Shown here piece after piece: positions 14,739-24,000 of a stretch of 31,984 bases of DNA. The translations under genes and the position numbers were made by a program. The notes beneath the pieces were generated by a model. The model did no database searches, was not told the DNA's origin, and saw only the letters and a list, made by a program, of their open reading frames with translations. The first letter of the stretch is position 1. Each line of letters starts with the position of its first letter. The stretch is from Deltaproteobacteria bacterium (GTDB lineage: Bacteria; Desulfobacterota; Desulfuromonadia; Desulfuromonadales; BM103), in the NCBI GenBank assembly GCA_024636215.1, contig JAGXHL010000036.1:1-31984 (forward strand), read 5' to 3'.

Positions 14739-16201
14739 TTTAGTTCCTTCATGCACAAACGATAAAGATCTTCGTACTGCCCGGCGGCCTGGTTCCAGGA
14801 CGTCTCTTGAGTCATCCCTTGCAACATCAGTAACCGCCAGCTCTCCGGCTCAGTGTAAGTTGCCAGAGCCCTGTCCAGGCAGTGAAGAAGGCTGTCGTGC
14901 CGATATTCGTGAAAGACAAATCCGTTGGCATGGTCAGTCGATGTCAGTGGATCAAAAATGGTGTCAACAAGCCCACCTGTGGCATGAACCAGGGGGACTG
15001 CGCCGAAACGCAGGGCGATCAATTGGCCCAGGCCACATGGTTCGTAACGACTCGGCATCAGAAATAGATCACTGCCGGCATAGATGCGCCGCGACAGTGC
15101 ATCGTCGAATCGCAGCAATACGCTGGCCTGGTCCGGATAAAAACTGGCGGCCTCGGCAAGTCGGTGTTCAAAATCAGGATTGCCTGAACCGAGAATAATC
15201 AGCTGCAGGTCGCGGGCCATGATCTTGTGCCAACTTTCGAGCACCAGCTCGATCCCTTTCTGTGAATCGAGCCTTGTGACCATGGCGACAATTGGTGTGT
15301 CCGATGATACCGGCAGGCCGAGCTTCTTCTGCAAGTCTTTTTTGCATGCGGTTTTACCGGACAGATTCTGTGAATTATAGGAGCACGTCAAGGACTTATC
15401 GTTGGCTGGAGACCAGAGGTTGCCATCGAGGCCGTTTAAAAGGCCGTGCAGGTGATCAGCACGAGAACGCAAAAGACCATCCAGACTTCTGCCGTGCTCG
15501 GGTGTCTGGATCTCGCGACAATAGGTCGGCGATACGGTATTGACCTGGTCAGCAAAGCGAATACCGCCCTTCAATAGCGAGATCTGGCCATAATATTCGA
15601 GACCGTCGGGAGTAAGCAAGGAATCATCAAGCCCCAGGATGCGTCCGGTTGCAAGTGGGAATACCCCCTGGTAGCCGAGGTTGTGAATGCTGAAAAGACT
15701 GCCGGTTTTAAAAAAGAAAGAATCTTGTTCGCGGTATCGGTGCAGGTAAACCGGAACCAGGCCTGTTTGCCAATCATGAGTGTGAATCACATCCGGGACA
15801 AACTTGAGCTGGCGGACGAGTTCAAGGGCGGCCAGACAGAGCAGGCCGAAACGCTCGGCATTGTCCGGATAACTCTGGCCATGTTCGCCATAAAGTTCCG
15901 GGCGATCGTAAAGTTCCGGTACGTCAATGAAATAGACCGGCATCCCATTGATATCGCCAGTCCGGTAGCCTGCCTGGTAAACGCGATTCCCCATGGGGAT
16001 AGAAAGCTTGCGACGACTTGGGCGGAGATTGCCGGTGACGCCGCGCACGGTTCGATACCAGGGCATAATCAGGCGTACATCATGGCCAAGGGCATGCAAG
16101 GCCGGCGGCAAAGAACCGATGACATCCGCAAGTCCGCCGGTCTTGGCGAAGGGTGCTGCTTCTGAGGCGACCATGAGTAGTTTCAGGGCCGCTTCAGACA
16201 T
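14735..16201 (-). CDS. glgA: glycogen (starch) synthase, GT5
   Basis: 488-residue GT5 glucosyltransferase that extends alpha-1,4-glucan chains from ADP-glucose. The N-terminal KTGGLADV (20-27) is the nucleotide-sugar-binding signature. Also visible are HTHDWQTGLVP, FSIHNLGYQG, the C-terminal VTRLDSQKG and the catalytic region SRYEPCGLGQL. The frame also allows a GTG start four codons upstream (16213), but the ATG at 16201 has GGA 7 nt before it. It follows the GH13 gene by about 40 bp and is coupled to the small acidic gene. No classical glgC lies in the operon; the fused nucleotidyltransferase may supply the donor. Confidence 0.95.
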   Translation of the reverse strand: MSEAALKLLMVASEAAPFAKTGGLADVIGSLPPALHALGHDVRLIMPWYRTVRGVTGNLRPSRRKLSIPMGNRVYQAGYRTGDINGMPVYFIDVPELYDRPELYGEHGQSYPDNAERFGLLCLAALELVRQLKFVPDVIHTHDWQTGLVPVYLHRYREQDSFFFKTGSLFSIHNLGYQGVFPLATGRILGLDDSLLTPDGLEYYGQISLLKGGIRFADQVNTVSPTYCREIQTPEHGRSLDGLLRSRADHLHGLLNGLDGNLWSPANDKSLTCSYNSQNLSGKTACKKDLQKKLGLPVSSDTPIVAMVTRLDSQKGIELVLESWHKIMARDLQLIILGSGNPDFEHRLAEAASFYPDQASVLLRFDDALSRRIYAGSDLFLMPSRYEPCGLGQLIALRFGAVPLVHATGGLVDTIFDPLTSTDHANGFVFHEYRHDSLLHCLDRALATYTEPESWRLLMLQGMTQETSWNQAAGQYEDLYRLCMKELK

Positions 16202-16243
16202 AATTATTTCCACAAAGAAGATTGGTCATTTCAGGGAGGCATT

Positions 16244-19200
16244 CTAACTCAGACTCAGGAATTTATCCAGTCGATAGCCGACGGCCGCTGCGTGAGCCAG
16301 GCGTTGACGCAGAATCTCGGCGGCAGCGGATGCCGAGCCCTTTCCGTCAGCCGTTTTGTCTGGTGTCATGAGCTGCGTGATCTCGGTCTGAAGAGCAATG
16401 GCTCCTGCCAATGCCGTCATACCTTCCTGCAAAAACCAGGTTTTGTCGGCATGGCGGTTGATTCCGAGCAGGCCGGCGTTGCCAGGATCGTTGCACAGCG
16501 CTGCAAAACCAGCTTCGCTGATCGCCGGGTGGGGGGTCGACGCGGCTGTCTGCATCAGTAATATGGCGAGAAACACATCCCTTTCCTGCACTGTTGAGGT
16601 GGCACTGTCCTGCCATGCGTAATCAAGGCCGAATCGGCGAAGAAAATTCAGACAGCCGGAATCGTCGGAAAACCCCAGTTTTTTACCCAGGCTATGCAGC
16701 AGCAGCCAACTGAGGAGCGAAACACCCAAGCCGTGCTGTACTCGCACACCGCACCAGACATCCGCCAGCAGCTTCTCCGGTAGTTTCGCGGCAGAACGTT
16801 CGGCGAGCCAGGTCGGCAAAACGGCAAAAAGATCTTCCAGGTCGTCAGGGCCGGCCAATCCGTCATCGTGAAATTCCGATGAGGAACCTAGTACGGCAGC
16901 AAAATTATCAAGTTCTTCGATCAGTTCTCTCTTTAAGGCTGTGATCGGTCCCGGTTGAGGCAATGCAATCAGGCCACCGGCCAGGACATGCAGACGTGCA
17001 GGGTCGAGCAGCCTGGTGAATGCCTGCCAGAGCGGTTGATGGAGCATCTGCAGTAATTCGCGATCGAGATTTTGCACTGCGCGCCCCTGCAGATGCAGGT
17101 TCAGCTTATGCCAACGTCCATCCGTATCATGGAATAGCTGGAAATCATGAAAAACCTGGTGTTCGTAATCGTTCAGGGAAAGTTCAAGTCCATCAGTCAG
17201 CTGACCGACCTGCTGCAGATATGTAGAGCCCTGCAGATTACGAAAACGGCAAAACTCTCCAGAGGCACGATCCAGGCCCAGCTCTCTGCAGAGGTCCGGC
17301 ATCGAATGCGCCACGCCTTCCTGCTCCGCTGACGCTTTCGGAGCGGCCTGATGCAGTCGACCCCGCGTGGCTTGCGCGGCGTTGTTGTAGACGACCAAAA
17401 CTTTCCTTTCGACGGGGCCATTGCTGAAGGCGTAGACGTTTTCGTCAACACCGTAAGACGTTGTAAAGTCGTAAAGGGAAAAGTGCTCGACGCCGGAAAA
17501 GAGTTGTCGAATACGCAACAGCGGGAAAATCTGCCGTTCATGATGAGAAACAAATCCGTCATCCGGTGATTCCTGCCAGTAGGCGCGGCGATACTCCATG
17601 CCGTACTTTTCCCGGTAACCTTCGATCTGACCATGGCCGAACATGGGTAGGCCGGGCAGGGTTGCGAGCAAGGTGGCGACGCCGAAATATTTGTCACCTT
17701 TGTCAAACTGTTCAACAGCGGTCGCTTCGTCCGGGTTATTCATGAAATTGACATGGCGTTTCAATATTTCCGGATTGTAGGCCAGGATGTCTTTCAGGAT
17801 TTTGCGGTATTTTGCGTTATCCTCGTTCTTGAGCATATTCATGAAGGCGCTGTTATAGACCCGGTGCATGCCAAGGTTGCGAACGAAATAGCTCTCCATC
17901 ATCCAGAACGCTTCGGCAATAAGCAGAGTGTCAGGGACTTCGTGATTAATGCGATCAACCACCTCCCGCCAGAATTCAACCGGAAAAGCCGTTTCGAAGT
18001 CGGCATCAGACATCCAGAAGGTTGAACGCGACGGTACTCCGGCACTGCCGCCCGGTGGCGGGAACCAGAGGCGGCGGAAATGTTTGCGCGCCAGGGTCAT
18101 GGCGGCATCGAAGCGAATCAGGCTGAAGCGTCGGGCGATGGCAACGATCAGGTCGCTCATGGCCCGGCGGACTTCCGGAAGCAGAAAATTGAGTTGTGCT
18201 GTATCGTTCCAGGGCATATGGGTGCCGTCATTGCCATGATAGATATAGCGGCGGCGTCCGGAACGATGATCCTGATATTCATAGACCACGGCAGCATCGC
18301 TATGGTCCCAGTAGCCGTCTTCGATACGGATACTTATTTCGTCTGCATCGCAAAGATCCGGTCCGCTGAAGCGATAGGCTGGATAGGGTGGTTGATCCGC
18401 CTGCAGGAACCAGTCGGGATGGTGTCTGGCCCATTCGGAATCGATGCCGGTGTGGTTGGGGACCACGTCACAGGCTAAACGGATACCGTGATTGCGACAG
18501 CGTCGCTCAAGATCCTGCAAGGCGTTGTCGCCGCCCAGGTCTTCAGCAATCCGATATGCGTGCAGCGCATATGCCGAGGCTTCAGCTTCCGGATTCCCGG
18601 ACAGTTGCTTGATACGTTTTGAAGCCGCAGAGCGCTCCCAGATACCGATCAGCCAGAGTGCGTTGAATCCCCAGTTCGCCAGACATGCCAGTTCTTCATC
18701 CGGGATATCTGACAAGGTGGTGATGGCGCGCTGATAGCGGCGACTGAGTTGATTGAGCCAGACATAGATCGATTTAGCCAGCAAAACAGAGCTGGACATC
18801 CAGTCGATATCCTTAGTGAAAGCCGCTGGAGCGCCACTGCCGTCGCCCCTGCCGAACAGCGGGCTGGGTGAAGGCCCTGGTCCGGGCAGGTGTGGCCGGT
18901 TTTCCTCGGCAGTAATGGCACGGGCAAGCTGTATCTCCAGGATGATGCTCTCCGGGAGCCATGCCGCCCAATGCTGGGCGATGTAAGCGATTTGCCCAGC
19001 CAGGTTATCCGGGGCTGCGCGCATCGGTGCACGCAGAAGCTCAGGCAGATTCTGGCCAAGGGTGACGAGCGGTCCTTGCAGTTGTCCTGACAGATCCGTG
19101 AGTCGCCTGAGCAAGGCATGATAATCGAAGCAAGAGTTTAATTCGGCGTCATCAAAGAGATCCTGAAAAGATCTGATTGCCGGGTTCTCGATCAGGGCTT

Positions 19201-19606
19201 CAAGAATAAAGATTTCGGCAAGCAGGCGCTGACGAGCCAGCGTCTTAGCTACGGTCGCACCAGACTCGACCGCTTTTGCCAGTTCCTGCCTCGGGTAACA
19301 GTGAAGAAATTCCCGGTAAGCCGTGCTGAGCTCCGGCAGAGGATGCCTTGTTCCTGCAAGGTTGATGTCATCGAGACCTGGTTGCAGGCTCAGTTGAGTA
19401 AAGTAGTGCAGCGCCAGCTGTCTTGACGCCGCGGTCAGCAGAGTAAACAGGTAAACCTCAGCTCCGGAGGTCTGGCGCCAAAGGGCAAGCTTCCGAGCCG
19501 CATTGATGTCGGGCATCCCGCCTGCCAATTCGCTCAGACCTGCCTGCTGCAGCCGATGAAGAGCACGCCGATTCAGTAGCAACTTTTTGTCAAAGAGGAT
19601 GGGCAT
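16244..19606 (-). CDS. large GH13 alpha-amylase-family protein with extra N- and C-terminal domains
   Basis: 1120 residues. The central GH13 barrel (about 275-780) has region I DVVPNH (380-385), region II IRFDAAM with nucleophile D500, region III LIAEAF with acid/base E565, and region IV FMNNPDE with D626. In region IV the usual histidine before the aspartate is replaced by proline. The first 270 residues are helical with a proline-rich linker (240-260). The last 300 residues are also helical and unrecognised. No signal peptide, so cytoplasmic. Position between glgA and an NDP-sugar gene suggests glucan synthesis, trimming or transfer, not extracellular digestion. The exact reaction cannot be given. 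GGAG lies 11 nt before the ATG. Confidence 0.88.
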   Translation of the reverse strand: MPILFDKKLLLNRRALHRLQQAGLSELAGGMPDINAARKLALWRQTSGAEVYLFTLLTAASRQLALHYFTQLSLQPGLDDINLAGTRHPLPELSTAYREFLHCYPRQELAKAVESGATVAKTLARQRLLAEIFILEALIENPAIRSFQDLFDDAELNSCFDYHALLRRLTDLSGQLQGPLVTLGQNLPELLRAPMRAAPDNLAGQIAYIAQHWAAWLPESIILEIQLARAITAEENRPHLPGPGPSPSPLFGRGDGSGAPAAFTKDIDWMSSSVLLAKSIYVWLNQLSRRYQRAITTLSDIPDEELACLANWGFNALWLIGIWERSAASKRIKQLSGNPEAEASAYALHAYRIAEDLGGDNALQDLERRCRNHGIRLACDVVPNHTGIDSEWARHHPDWFLQADQPPYPAYRFSGPDLCDADEISIRIEDGYWDHSDAAVVYEYQDHRSGRRRYIYHGNDGTHMPWNDTAQLNFLLPEVRRAMSDLIVAIARRFSLIRFDAAMTLARKHFRRLWFPPPGGSAGVPSRSTFWMSDADFETAFPVEFWREVVDRINHEVPDTLLIAEAFWMMESYFVRNLGMHRVYNSAFMNMLKNEDNAKYRKILKDILAYNPEILKRHVNFMNNPDEATAVEQFDKGDKYFGVATLLATLPGLPMFGHGQIEGYREKYGMEYRRAYWQESPDDGFVSHHERQIFPLLRIRQLFSGVEHFSLYDFTTSYGVDENVYAFSNGPVERKVLVVYNNAAQATRGRLHQAAPKASAEQEGVAHSMPDLCRELGLDRASGEFCRFRNLQGSTYLQQVGQLTDGLELSLNDYEHQVFHDFQLFHDTDGRWHKLNLHLQGRAVQNLDRELLQMLHQPLWQAFTRLLDPARLHVLAGGLIALPQPGPITALKRELIEELDNFAAVLGSSSEFHDDGLAGPDDLEDLFAVLPTWLAERSAAKLPEKLLADVWCGVRVQHGLGVSLLSWLLLHSLGKKLGFSDDSGCLNFLRRFGLDYAWQDSATSTVQERDVFLAILLMQTAASTPHPAISEAGFAALCNDPGNAGLLGINRHADKTWFLQEGMTALAGAIALQTEITQLMTPDKTADGKGSASAAAEILRQRLAHAAAVGYRLDKFLSLS

Positions 19607-19725
19607 TCCGGATAAAACTCCATTGATATCAACACAGGCCAGCTGTTTCAGAAGAGGATGGTCTGGGCGGCTACGCGCAAAGCGCGCTCCCTCAAGGCAC
19701 TCGGTTCAGGTTGTAAACCCTGGAT

Positions 19726-22263
19726 TTAAGGACGCCCGGCAAGGCGTTGTTCAAAGGAGCCCTCCAATTCGTTTAGCCAGCCGGAAACTTTCTTCTGGTA
19801 AAGGTCGCGCAGAGTGTCTGCATCACTCCGTTCGATGGATTCAACGTAGATATGGGCGATGGGCCGGTACTGGTCAGGCAGAACCAGAACCCAGCCGTGA
19901 TCGGTATCGATGCGTACCCCGTCGGTAAAGGATACCTTTTGATCAACGGCGTCCTCACTCATGCGTCGCATCAGTCTGCCCTTGCTCTCCCATGGACAGG
20001 GCAGTTGCAGATGATGATAGGTATGCCGCGGCAGTTTGGCGAACGCCTGGTCCAGGGAAAGCCCTGCCCGGGCTGTGAGTTCCATGATTTTGGCGGCCGC
20101 AAAGAGACCGTCAAAGTGCGGTTGAAATTTAGGAAAGCTGAAGCGGTCATCCATTGATGCAGCAAAACGTACCTGGCGATTACGCGCTGCTTCGACCAGC
20201 GAATAGCCGTCGCCGCGAGTGCGTTGCACAGTCAGGCCGCTGGCCTTGGCCAGTGTCTCCACGGCCTGAGGGGCACCCACCGGCATGACCAGGCTGCCTT
20301 CTCGTTCTACCGCACAAACCAGAACCGTCAATGTACTGAGTGCTTCGCGGTCGGAAAAAATGTGGCCACTACTGCTGACCAGGCGAATTTTCTCACCCGA
20401 AGGTCCGATCCAGAAACCGGCGTCTGCTTCGAGTGTTTTGACAATGCGGCTTAACCGGTCCAGAGCGGTATTGAGTTTGTCGGCGTTCATGTCCATGATT
20501 TTTTCATGAACATGGGAGTTCAATTCAGTGACTTCGAAACCAAGGTCCGACAGCAGAACGGGCAGCAGATCCGCGGCGGGGGAATGATTGAGATCCAGAA
20601 TCACTTTGGGCGCGGTCTTTTTCAACAGGGCATCATCCAGGTTGCGCAGGAATCCTTCCCGGTAGAAATCGTAGACACGTGGGAGCTCCTCGATGCCTCC
20701 TGGCTCTGAATGATGGGCGCGTCGAAAGTTCTCCTTGAAGTAGATGCGTTCAATCCCTTTGGCATTTCCAGAGGGTATTTCGTTGCCGTCACCATCGAAG
20801 AAAACGATTTCCGTGGCTGCAGGATCTTCGGGTGACTGACGGAAGTGGATGCCGCCAACCTCGCCAAATGTGGTCAGCTTGTAACGAAGCACCGGCAGGG
20901 AAATCATTCTGATATCACGGACGTTGACGCCGGCGGAAAGCAGGCCGCCGACAAAGGAACGCTTGAGCATGCGCGATGAACGGATCGCATCGCGACCGGC
21001 GAGAACGTAGCTTCCTTTGGGCAGGGTCGATCCATAAGCTGCACCGAGCCGGGCAGAAAATTCAGGAGTCATCTCCACATTGGTCAGACCTCGGACCACG
21101 GCGCCTTCGAAGAGGCTTTTGCGCCATTTCTCTCCCCAGATCAGGTTGATGGATACCGTCGAGCCACTTTCAATGACTTTGCGCGGCCAGATTCTGATGT
21201 TAGGGCGAATATTGACTTCATCGCCAATCGTCGTTTCATCGGCGATCACGGCACCCGTTTCTATGACTGCCCGTTGGCCGACTCGGACCCGGTTACCGAG
21301 GTTGGCACCGCTGATCCTGGTGCCGGCCTTAATGTAAACATTATCCCAGAGGACAGCGTCTTCGAGGACGCAGTCCTCTTCAATCAGGCAGTTTCGTCCG
21401 ACAACAGAGTTGGTCAGTTGTGCATTGCCCTGAATCCGGGTGTTGTCACCGAGAACGACCATGCCGGAGAGTTTGGCCTGCTCACTCACCTGAGCATCGG
21501 GGCTGATAAAAATCGTACTGCCCGCTGAGTGTGGTGGTTCAGCGATTTCAACGGCGACCATGCCGTGGCAGATGTCGTGGCACGCTTCGAGATAAGCCTC
21601 AGGGTTGCCGATATCGGCCCAGTACCCCTTCATGTCACAACCAAAGAGCGCCTCGTCGTTTTCAAGCATTCTGGGGAAAACGTCTTTCGACCAGTCGCGG
21701 TTCTCTCCATCCGGGATCAATTCAAGGACTTCCGGTTCCAGAATGTAAATGCCGGTATTGATGGTATCGGAAAAGACCTCTCCCCAGCCAGGTTTCTCGA
21801 GAAATTTGGTCACCCGTGATTCTTTGTCGGTGATCACAACGCCGAACTGCAGAGGATCAGTCACTGAGGTGAGGGTAATGGTTGCTTTCGCCTGCTTCTC
21901 TTCGTGAAAAGCGATCACCTTTGACAGATCAAAATCAGTCAGCAGGTCGCCGCTGATAATCATGAAGCGTTTATCAAGATGGCGAGCTGCAGCCTTGACG
22001 GCGCCGGCCGTTCCGAAATCTTCCAAAGGTGTTACATAGGTAATGCGCACGCCGAATTCGCTGCCGTCGCCAAAATAATTCTTGATCGCTTCAGGTTGAT
22101 GAAACAGAAGCAGGATCAGTTCGGTAATGTCGTGCCGTTTCAGCAGATTGACGATATGCTCCATGATCGGCCGGTTGAGCAGCGGAATCATCGGCTTGGG
22201 CATACTGATGGTCAAGGGGTGAATCCGCGTGCCGAAGCCACCCGCCATGATGACAGCTTTCAT
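19726..22263 (-). CDS. sugar-1-phosphate nucleotidyltransferase fused to a degenerate phosphohexomutase
   Basis: 845 residues in three parts. 1-235 is a nucleotidyltransferase with AGGFGTRIHPLT, KPMIPLLNRP, SGDLLTDFD and FLEKPGWGE, as in glucose- or mannose-1-phosphate NTP transferases. 245-375 is a left-handed beta-helix of hexapeptide repeats. 380-835 has the length and fold pattern of a phosphomannomutase/phosphoglucomutase, but its catalytic loops are changed: the phosphoserine loop reads RQSPEDP (475-481), the metal loop DGDGD is replaced by IGPSGEK (619-625), and the phosphate loop reads PDQYRP. The mutase part is thus probably inactive. Similar ~840-residue fusions are annotated as mannose-1-phosphate guanylyltransferase. 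GGAGG precedes the ATG. The nucleotide and sugar are not determined. Confidence 0.9.
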   Translation of the reverse strand: MKAVIMAGGFGTRIHPLTISMPKPMIPLLNRPIMEHIVNLLKRHDITELILLLFHQPEAIKNYFGDGSEFGVRITYVTPLEDFGTAGAVKAAARHLDKRFMIISGDLLTDFDLSKVIAFHEEKQAKATITLTSVTDPLQFGVVITDKESRVTKFLEKPGWGEVFSDTINTGIYILEPEVLELIPDGENRDWSKDVFPRMLENDEALFGCDMKGYWADIGNPEAYLEACHDICHGMVAVEIAEPPHSAGSTIFISPDAQVSEQAKLSGMVVLGDNTRIQGNAQLTNSVVGRNCLIEEDCVLEDAVLWDNVYIKAGTRISGANLGNRVRVGQRAVIETGAVIADETTIGDEVNIRPNIRIWPRKVIESGSTVSINLIWGEKWRKSLFEGAVVRGLTNVEMTPEFSARLGAAYGSTLPKGSYVLAGRDAIRSSRMLKRSFVGGLLSAGVNVRDIRMISLPVLRYKLTTFGEVGGIHFRQSPEDPAATEIVFFDGDGNEIPSGNAKGIERIYFKENFRRAHHSEPGGIEELPRVYDFYREGFLRNLDDALLKKTAPKVILDLNHSPAADLLPVLLSDLGFEVTELNSHVHEKIMDMNADKLNTALDRLSRIVKTLEADAGFWIGPSGEKIRLVSSSGHIFSDREALSTLTVLVCAVEREGSLVMPVGAPQAVETLAKASGLTVQRTRGDGYSLVEAARNRQVRFAASMDDRFSFPKFQPHFDGLFAAAKIMELTARAGLSLDQAFAKLPRHTYHHLQLPCPWESKGRLMRRMSEDAVDQKVSFTDGVRIDTDHGWVLVLPDQYRPIAHIYVESIERSDADTLRDLYQKKVSGWLNELEGSFEQRLAGRP

Positions 22264-22281
22264 GGAGCCTCCTAAGGGATA

Positions 22282-22638
22282 TCAGGATAATGCGAGAATG
22301 CGCCTGACCTCTTTTTTTAATTCATTAAGGTCGGAGCTTTTGACAACATAGGCATCAGCCAGCCATGAGGAAAAGTCATCCTTATAGCTGCTGTAAGCGG
22401 TACAAAGCACCACCGGAATTCTCTCTCGTTCACGCGCAATCTGCTGCAGCAGCTCCAGGCCGCTTTCTTGATCGAGCTGTATATCGAGAATGACCAGATC
22501 AAATGTTTGATGGCGCAGCAGCTCCATCGCATCATTGCGGTCACCGCAGGTTACAACGGTATGACCTTCATCTTCCAGCTCGGCAGCGTAAAGGTGGCGA
22601 ATGTCCCCCTCGTCATCAATAACCAACAGATGTGCCAT
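22282..22638 (-). CDS. single-domain response regulator (CheY-like)
   Basis: 118 residues, a receiver domain only: acidic pocket D8/D9, phospho-acceptor D52 (VILDIQLD), T80, K100. There is no output domain, so it works by protein-protein contact or in a phosphorelay. AGGAG lies 6-7 nt before the ATG. The stop is 18 bp before the nucleotidyltransferase gene, making it the first gene of the polysaccharide operon, which suggests signal-dependent control of that pathway. No histidine kinase gene is in the window. Confidence 0.9.
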   Translation of the reverse strand: MAHLLVIDDEGDIRHLYAAELEDEGHTVVTCGDRNDAMELLRHQTFDLVILDIQLDQESGLELLQQIARERERIPVVLCTAYSSYKDDFSSWLADAYVVKSSDLNELKKEVRRILALS

Positions 22639-22759
22639 AATTTACTCCTAAGAATTTGGCGGAATTCCCGGTTCAGTATACCAGCCACAAGCGTCACTGC
22701 AATCGCAGATAACATTTTGCCTGCTTGCTCTTGACGGAGGGCAATGGCATAGTCTCCTT

Positions 22760-23707
22760 ATGTCAATGACACCGTATCATATTTTTTCCGAGCAGCTGAA
22801 AAAACGTTTCGGTGTCCGGGTTCACAAGATCTCTATCGATGCCGGGTTCGGTTGCCCGAATCGTAATGGGGGAAGAACAGGTTCAGGTTGCCTCTTTTGT
22901 GATCTGACAGGTTCCGGAGCTGTTGGCATTGAACAGCAGTTGCGGGTTGCCGAACAGCTTGAGCAGGGCAAAGAGATTATGAGCCGCAAGTACAAAGCGG
23001 TTAAGTTTATGGCCTATTTCCAGCCCTTCTCCAACACGCTCGCCCCGGTGAGCCGGCTGCGGGCTCTCTATGATGAAGCCCTGTCTGTCGATAGTGTCGT
23101 TGGTCTAGCGGTTGGCACAAGACCCGACTGCGTTCCTTCTGATGTTCTGGACTTACTCGGAGAATATCACCGCCGGACCTACTTCTGGCTGGAACTCGGG
23201 CTGCAGAGCAGTCATGACAGGACCCTCGACTGGTTGAAACGTGGCCACGATTTTGCCGCTTTTACAAAAGCCTACCGCGAGGCCAAAGTCCGCGGACTGC
23301 GCGTTTGTGTCCACGTGATTCTCGGACTTCCCGGCGAGACCCGCGCGGACATGCTGGCAACAGCAGATGTCCTGGCAGCATTGCAGGTTGACGGTGTTAA
23401 GTTGCATCTGCTCCACGTTCTGCAGAACACACCGCTTGGCAATTTGTATGCCGAAGATAAGATCCAGCTGTTAAACAGGGACGAGTACGTAGAACTGGTC
23501 GTCGATGTTATAGAACGACTTCATCCCGACACACTGATCCACAGACTGACCGGTGATGGTCCACGAGACCGATTGCTGGCCCCGCTCTGGTCACTCAAGA
23601 AGTGGGAGGTTCTCAATGCGATCAATGCAGAGTTTGTCAGGCGAGGTTCTCGACAGGGCGCCCACTACGGCAGCTATGAGCAGAATTTGCCTCCGGCTCA
23701 TGGATAA
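22760..23707 (+). CDS. radical SAM protein, YhcC family (TIGR01212-type)
   Basis: 315-residue radical SAM protein of the YhcC type; cellular substrate unknown. The cluster motif is GCPNRNGGRTGSGCLFC with C32, C44 and C47, a long first spacer typical of the YhcC/Elp3-related group. Other conserved segments are KFMAYFQPFSNT, VGTRPDCV, WLELGLQSS and HVILGLPGET. The start could be ATG 22760 or 22766; no ribosome binding site stands close, and a CATAGT box 7 nt upstream hints at an almost leaderless message. The last codons and the stop (PAHG, stop) lie in 14 bp identical to the 32-bp palindromic repeat family. Confidence 0.9.
   Translation: MSMTPYHIFSEQLKKRFGVRVHKISIDAGFGCPNRNGGRTGSGCLFCDLTGSGAVGIEQQLRVAEQLEQGKEIMSRKYKAVKFMAYFQPFSNTLAPVSRLRALYDEALSVDSVVGLAVGTRPDCVPSDVLDLLGEYHRRTYFWLELGLQSSHDRTLDWLKRGHDFAAFTKAYREAKVRGLRVCVHVILGLPGETRADMLATADVLAALQVDGVKLHLLHVLQNTPLGNLYAEDKIQLLNRDEYVELVVDVIERLHPDTLIHRLTGDGPRDRLLAPLWSLKKWEVLNAINAEFVRRGSRQGAHYGSYEQNLPPAHG
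23693..23706 (+). repeat. partial copy of the 32-bp REP-like repeat, at the yhcC stop codon
   Basis: CCGGCTCATGGATA is identical to the core of copy A. It encodes the last residues of the radical SAM protein and most of its TAA stop. Confidence 0.55.
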
Positions 23708-23708
23708 T

Positions 23709-23734
23709 GCACTCGCAAAAACTCTTGGGATGGC
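23709..23734 (+). repeat. 26-bp dispersed repeat, copy 1
   Basis: Begins GCACTCGCAAAAACTC and ends GGGATGGC. It matches 27497-27522 in 25 of 26 bases and starts 2 bp behind the yhcC stop. Confidence 0.75.
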
Positions 23735-23767
23735 TAAGCCGAGCGGGAAATCCAGCACAGAACTGAA

Positions 23768-23793
23768 AACGCCCCCTGATATCAGGAGGCGTT
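23768..23793 (-). terminator. intrinsic terminator at the end of the small membrane gene
   Basis: AACGCC and CCTGA pair with TCAGG and GGCGTT around a 2-nt centre, with one mismatched base pair inside the stem. On the minus strand a short T run (GCGTTTTC) follows. The hairpin includes the stop codon of the minus-strand gene, and it could also face yhcC transcripts. Confidence 0.6.
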
Positions 23794-23991
23794 ATTGACA
23801 ATGGGCGTCGGCTGGGCAACTGTCTCTGTCGGGCTACTCCAGGAAAGGAGCAGCAGAGAGGCCCAGACGATACTGACGAATAAAATTACGAAACGGAACA
23901 TGTCGCGGATCATAACTGAGCGAATCAAAAAAATCAAGAAGAAGGCAAAGCAAAACCATGAAAATTCTTCCGGGACACCCCAGGTTGCCAC
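23782..23991 (-). CDS. small membrane protein with two hydrophobic segments
   Basis: Up to 69 residues from a GTG at 23991. Two hydrophobic stretches, about 11-28 (SWFCFAFFLIFLI) and 33-50 (FVILFVSIVWASLLLLSW), then a short polar tail. It starts 7 bp after the stop of the cytochrome b5-like gene and is in the same reading frame, with only TAA and three codons between them. A start at ATG (23913 or 23901) would leave a single membrane helix. No family recognised. The continuous hydrophobic pattern and position argue that it is real, but the start is uncertain. Confidence 0.5.
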   Translation of the reverse strand: MATWGVPEEFSWFCFAFFLIFLIRSVMIRDMFRFVILFVSIVWASLLLLSWSSPTETVAQPTPIVNNAS

Positions 23992-24000
23992 TCTTTCATA

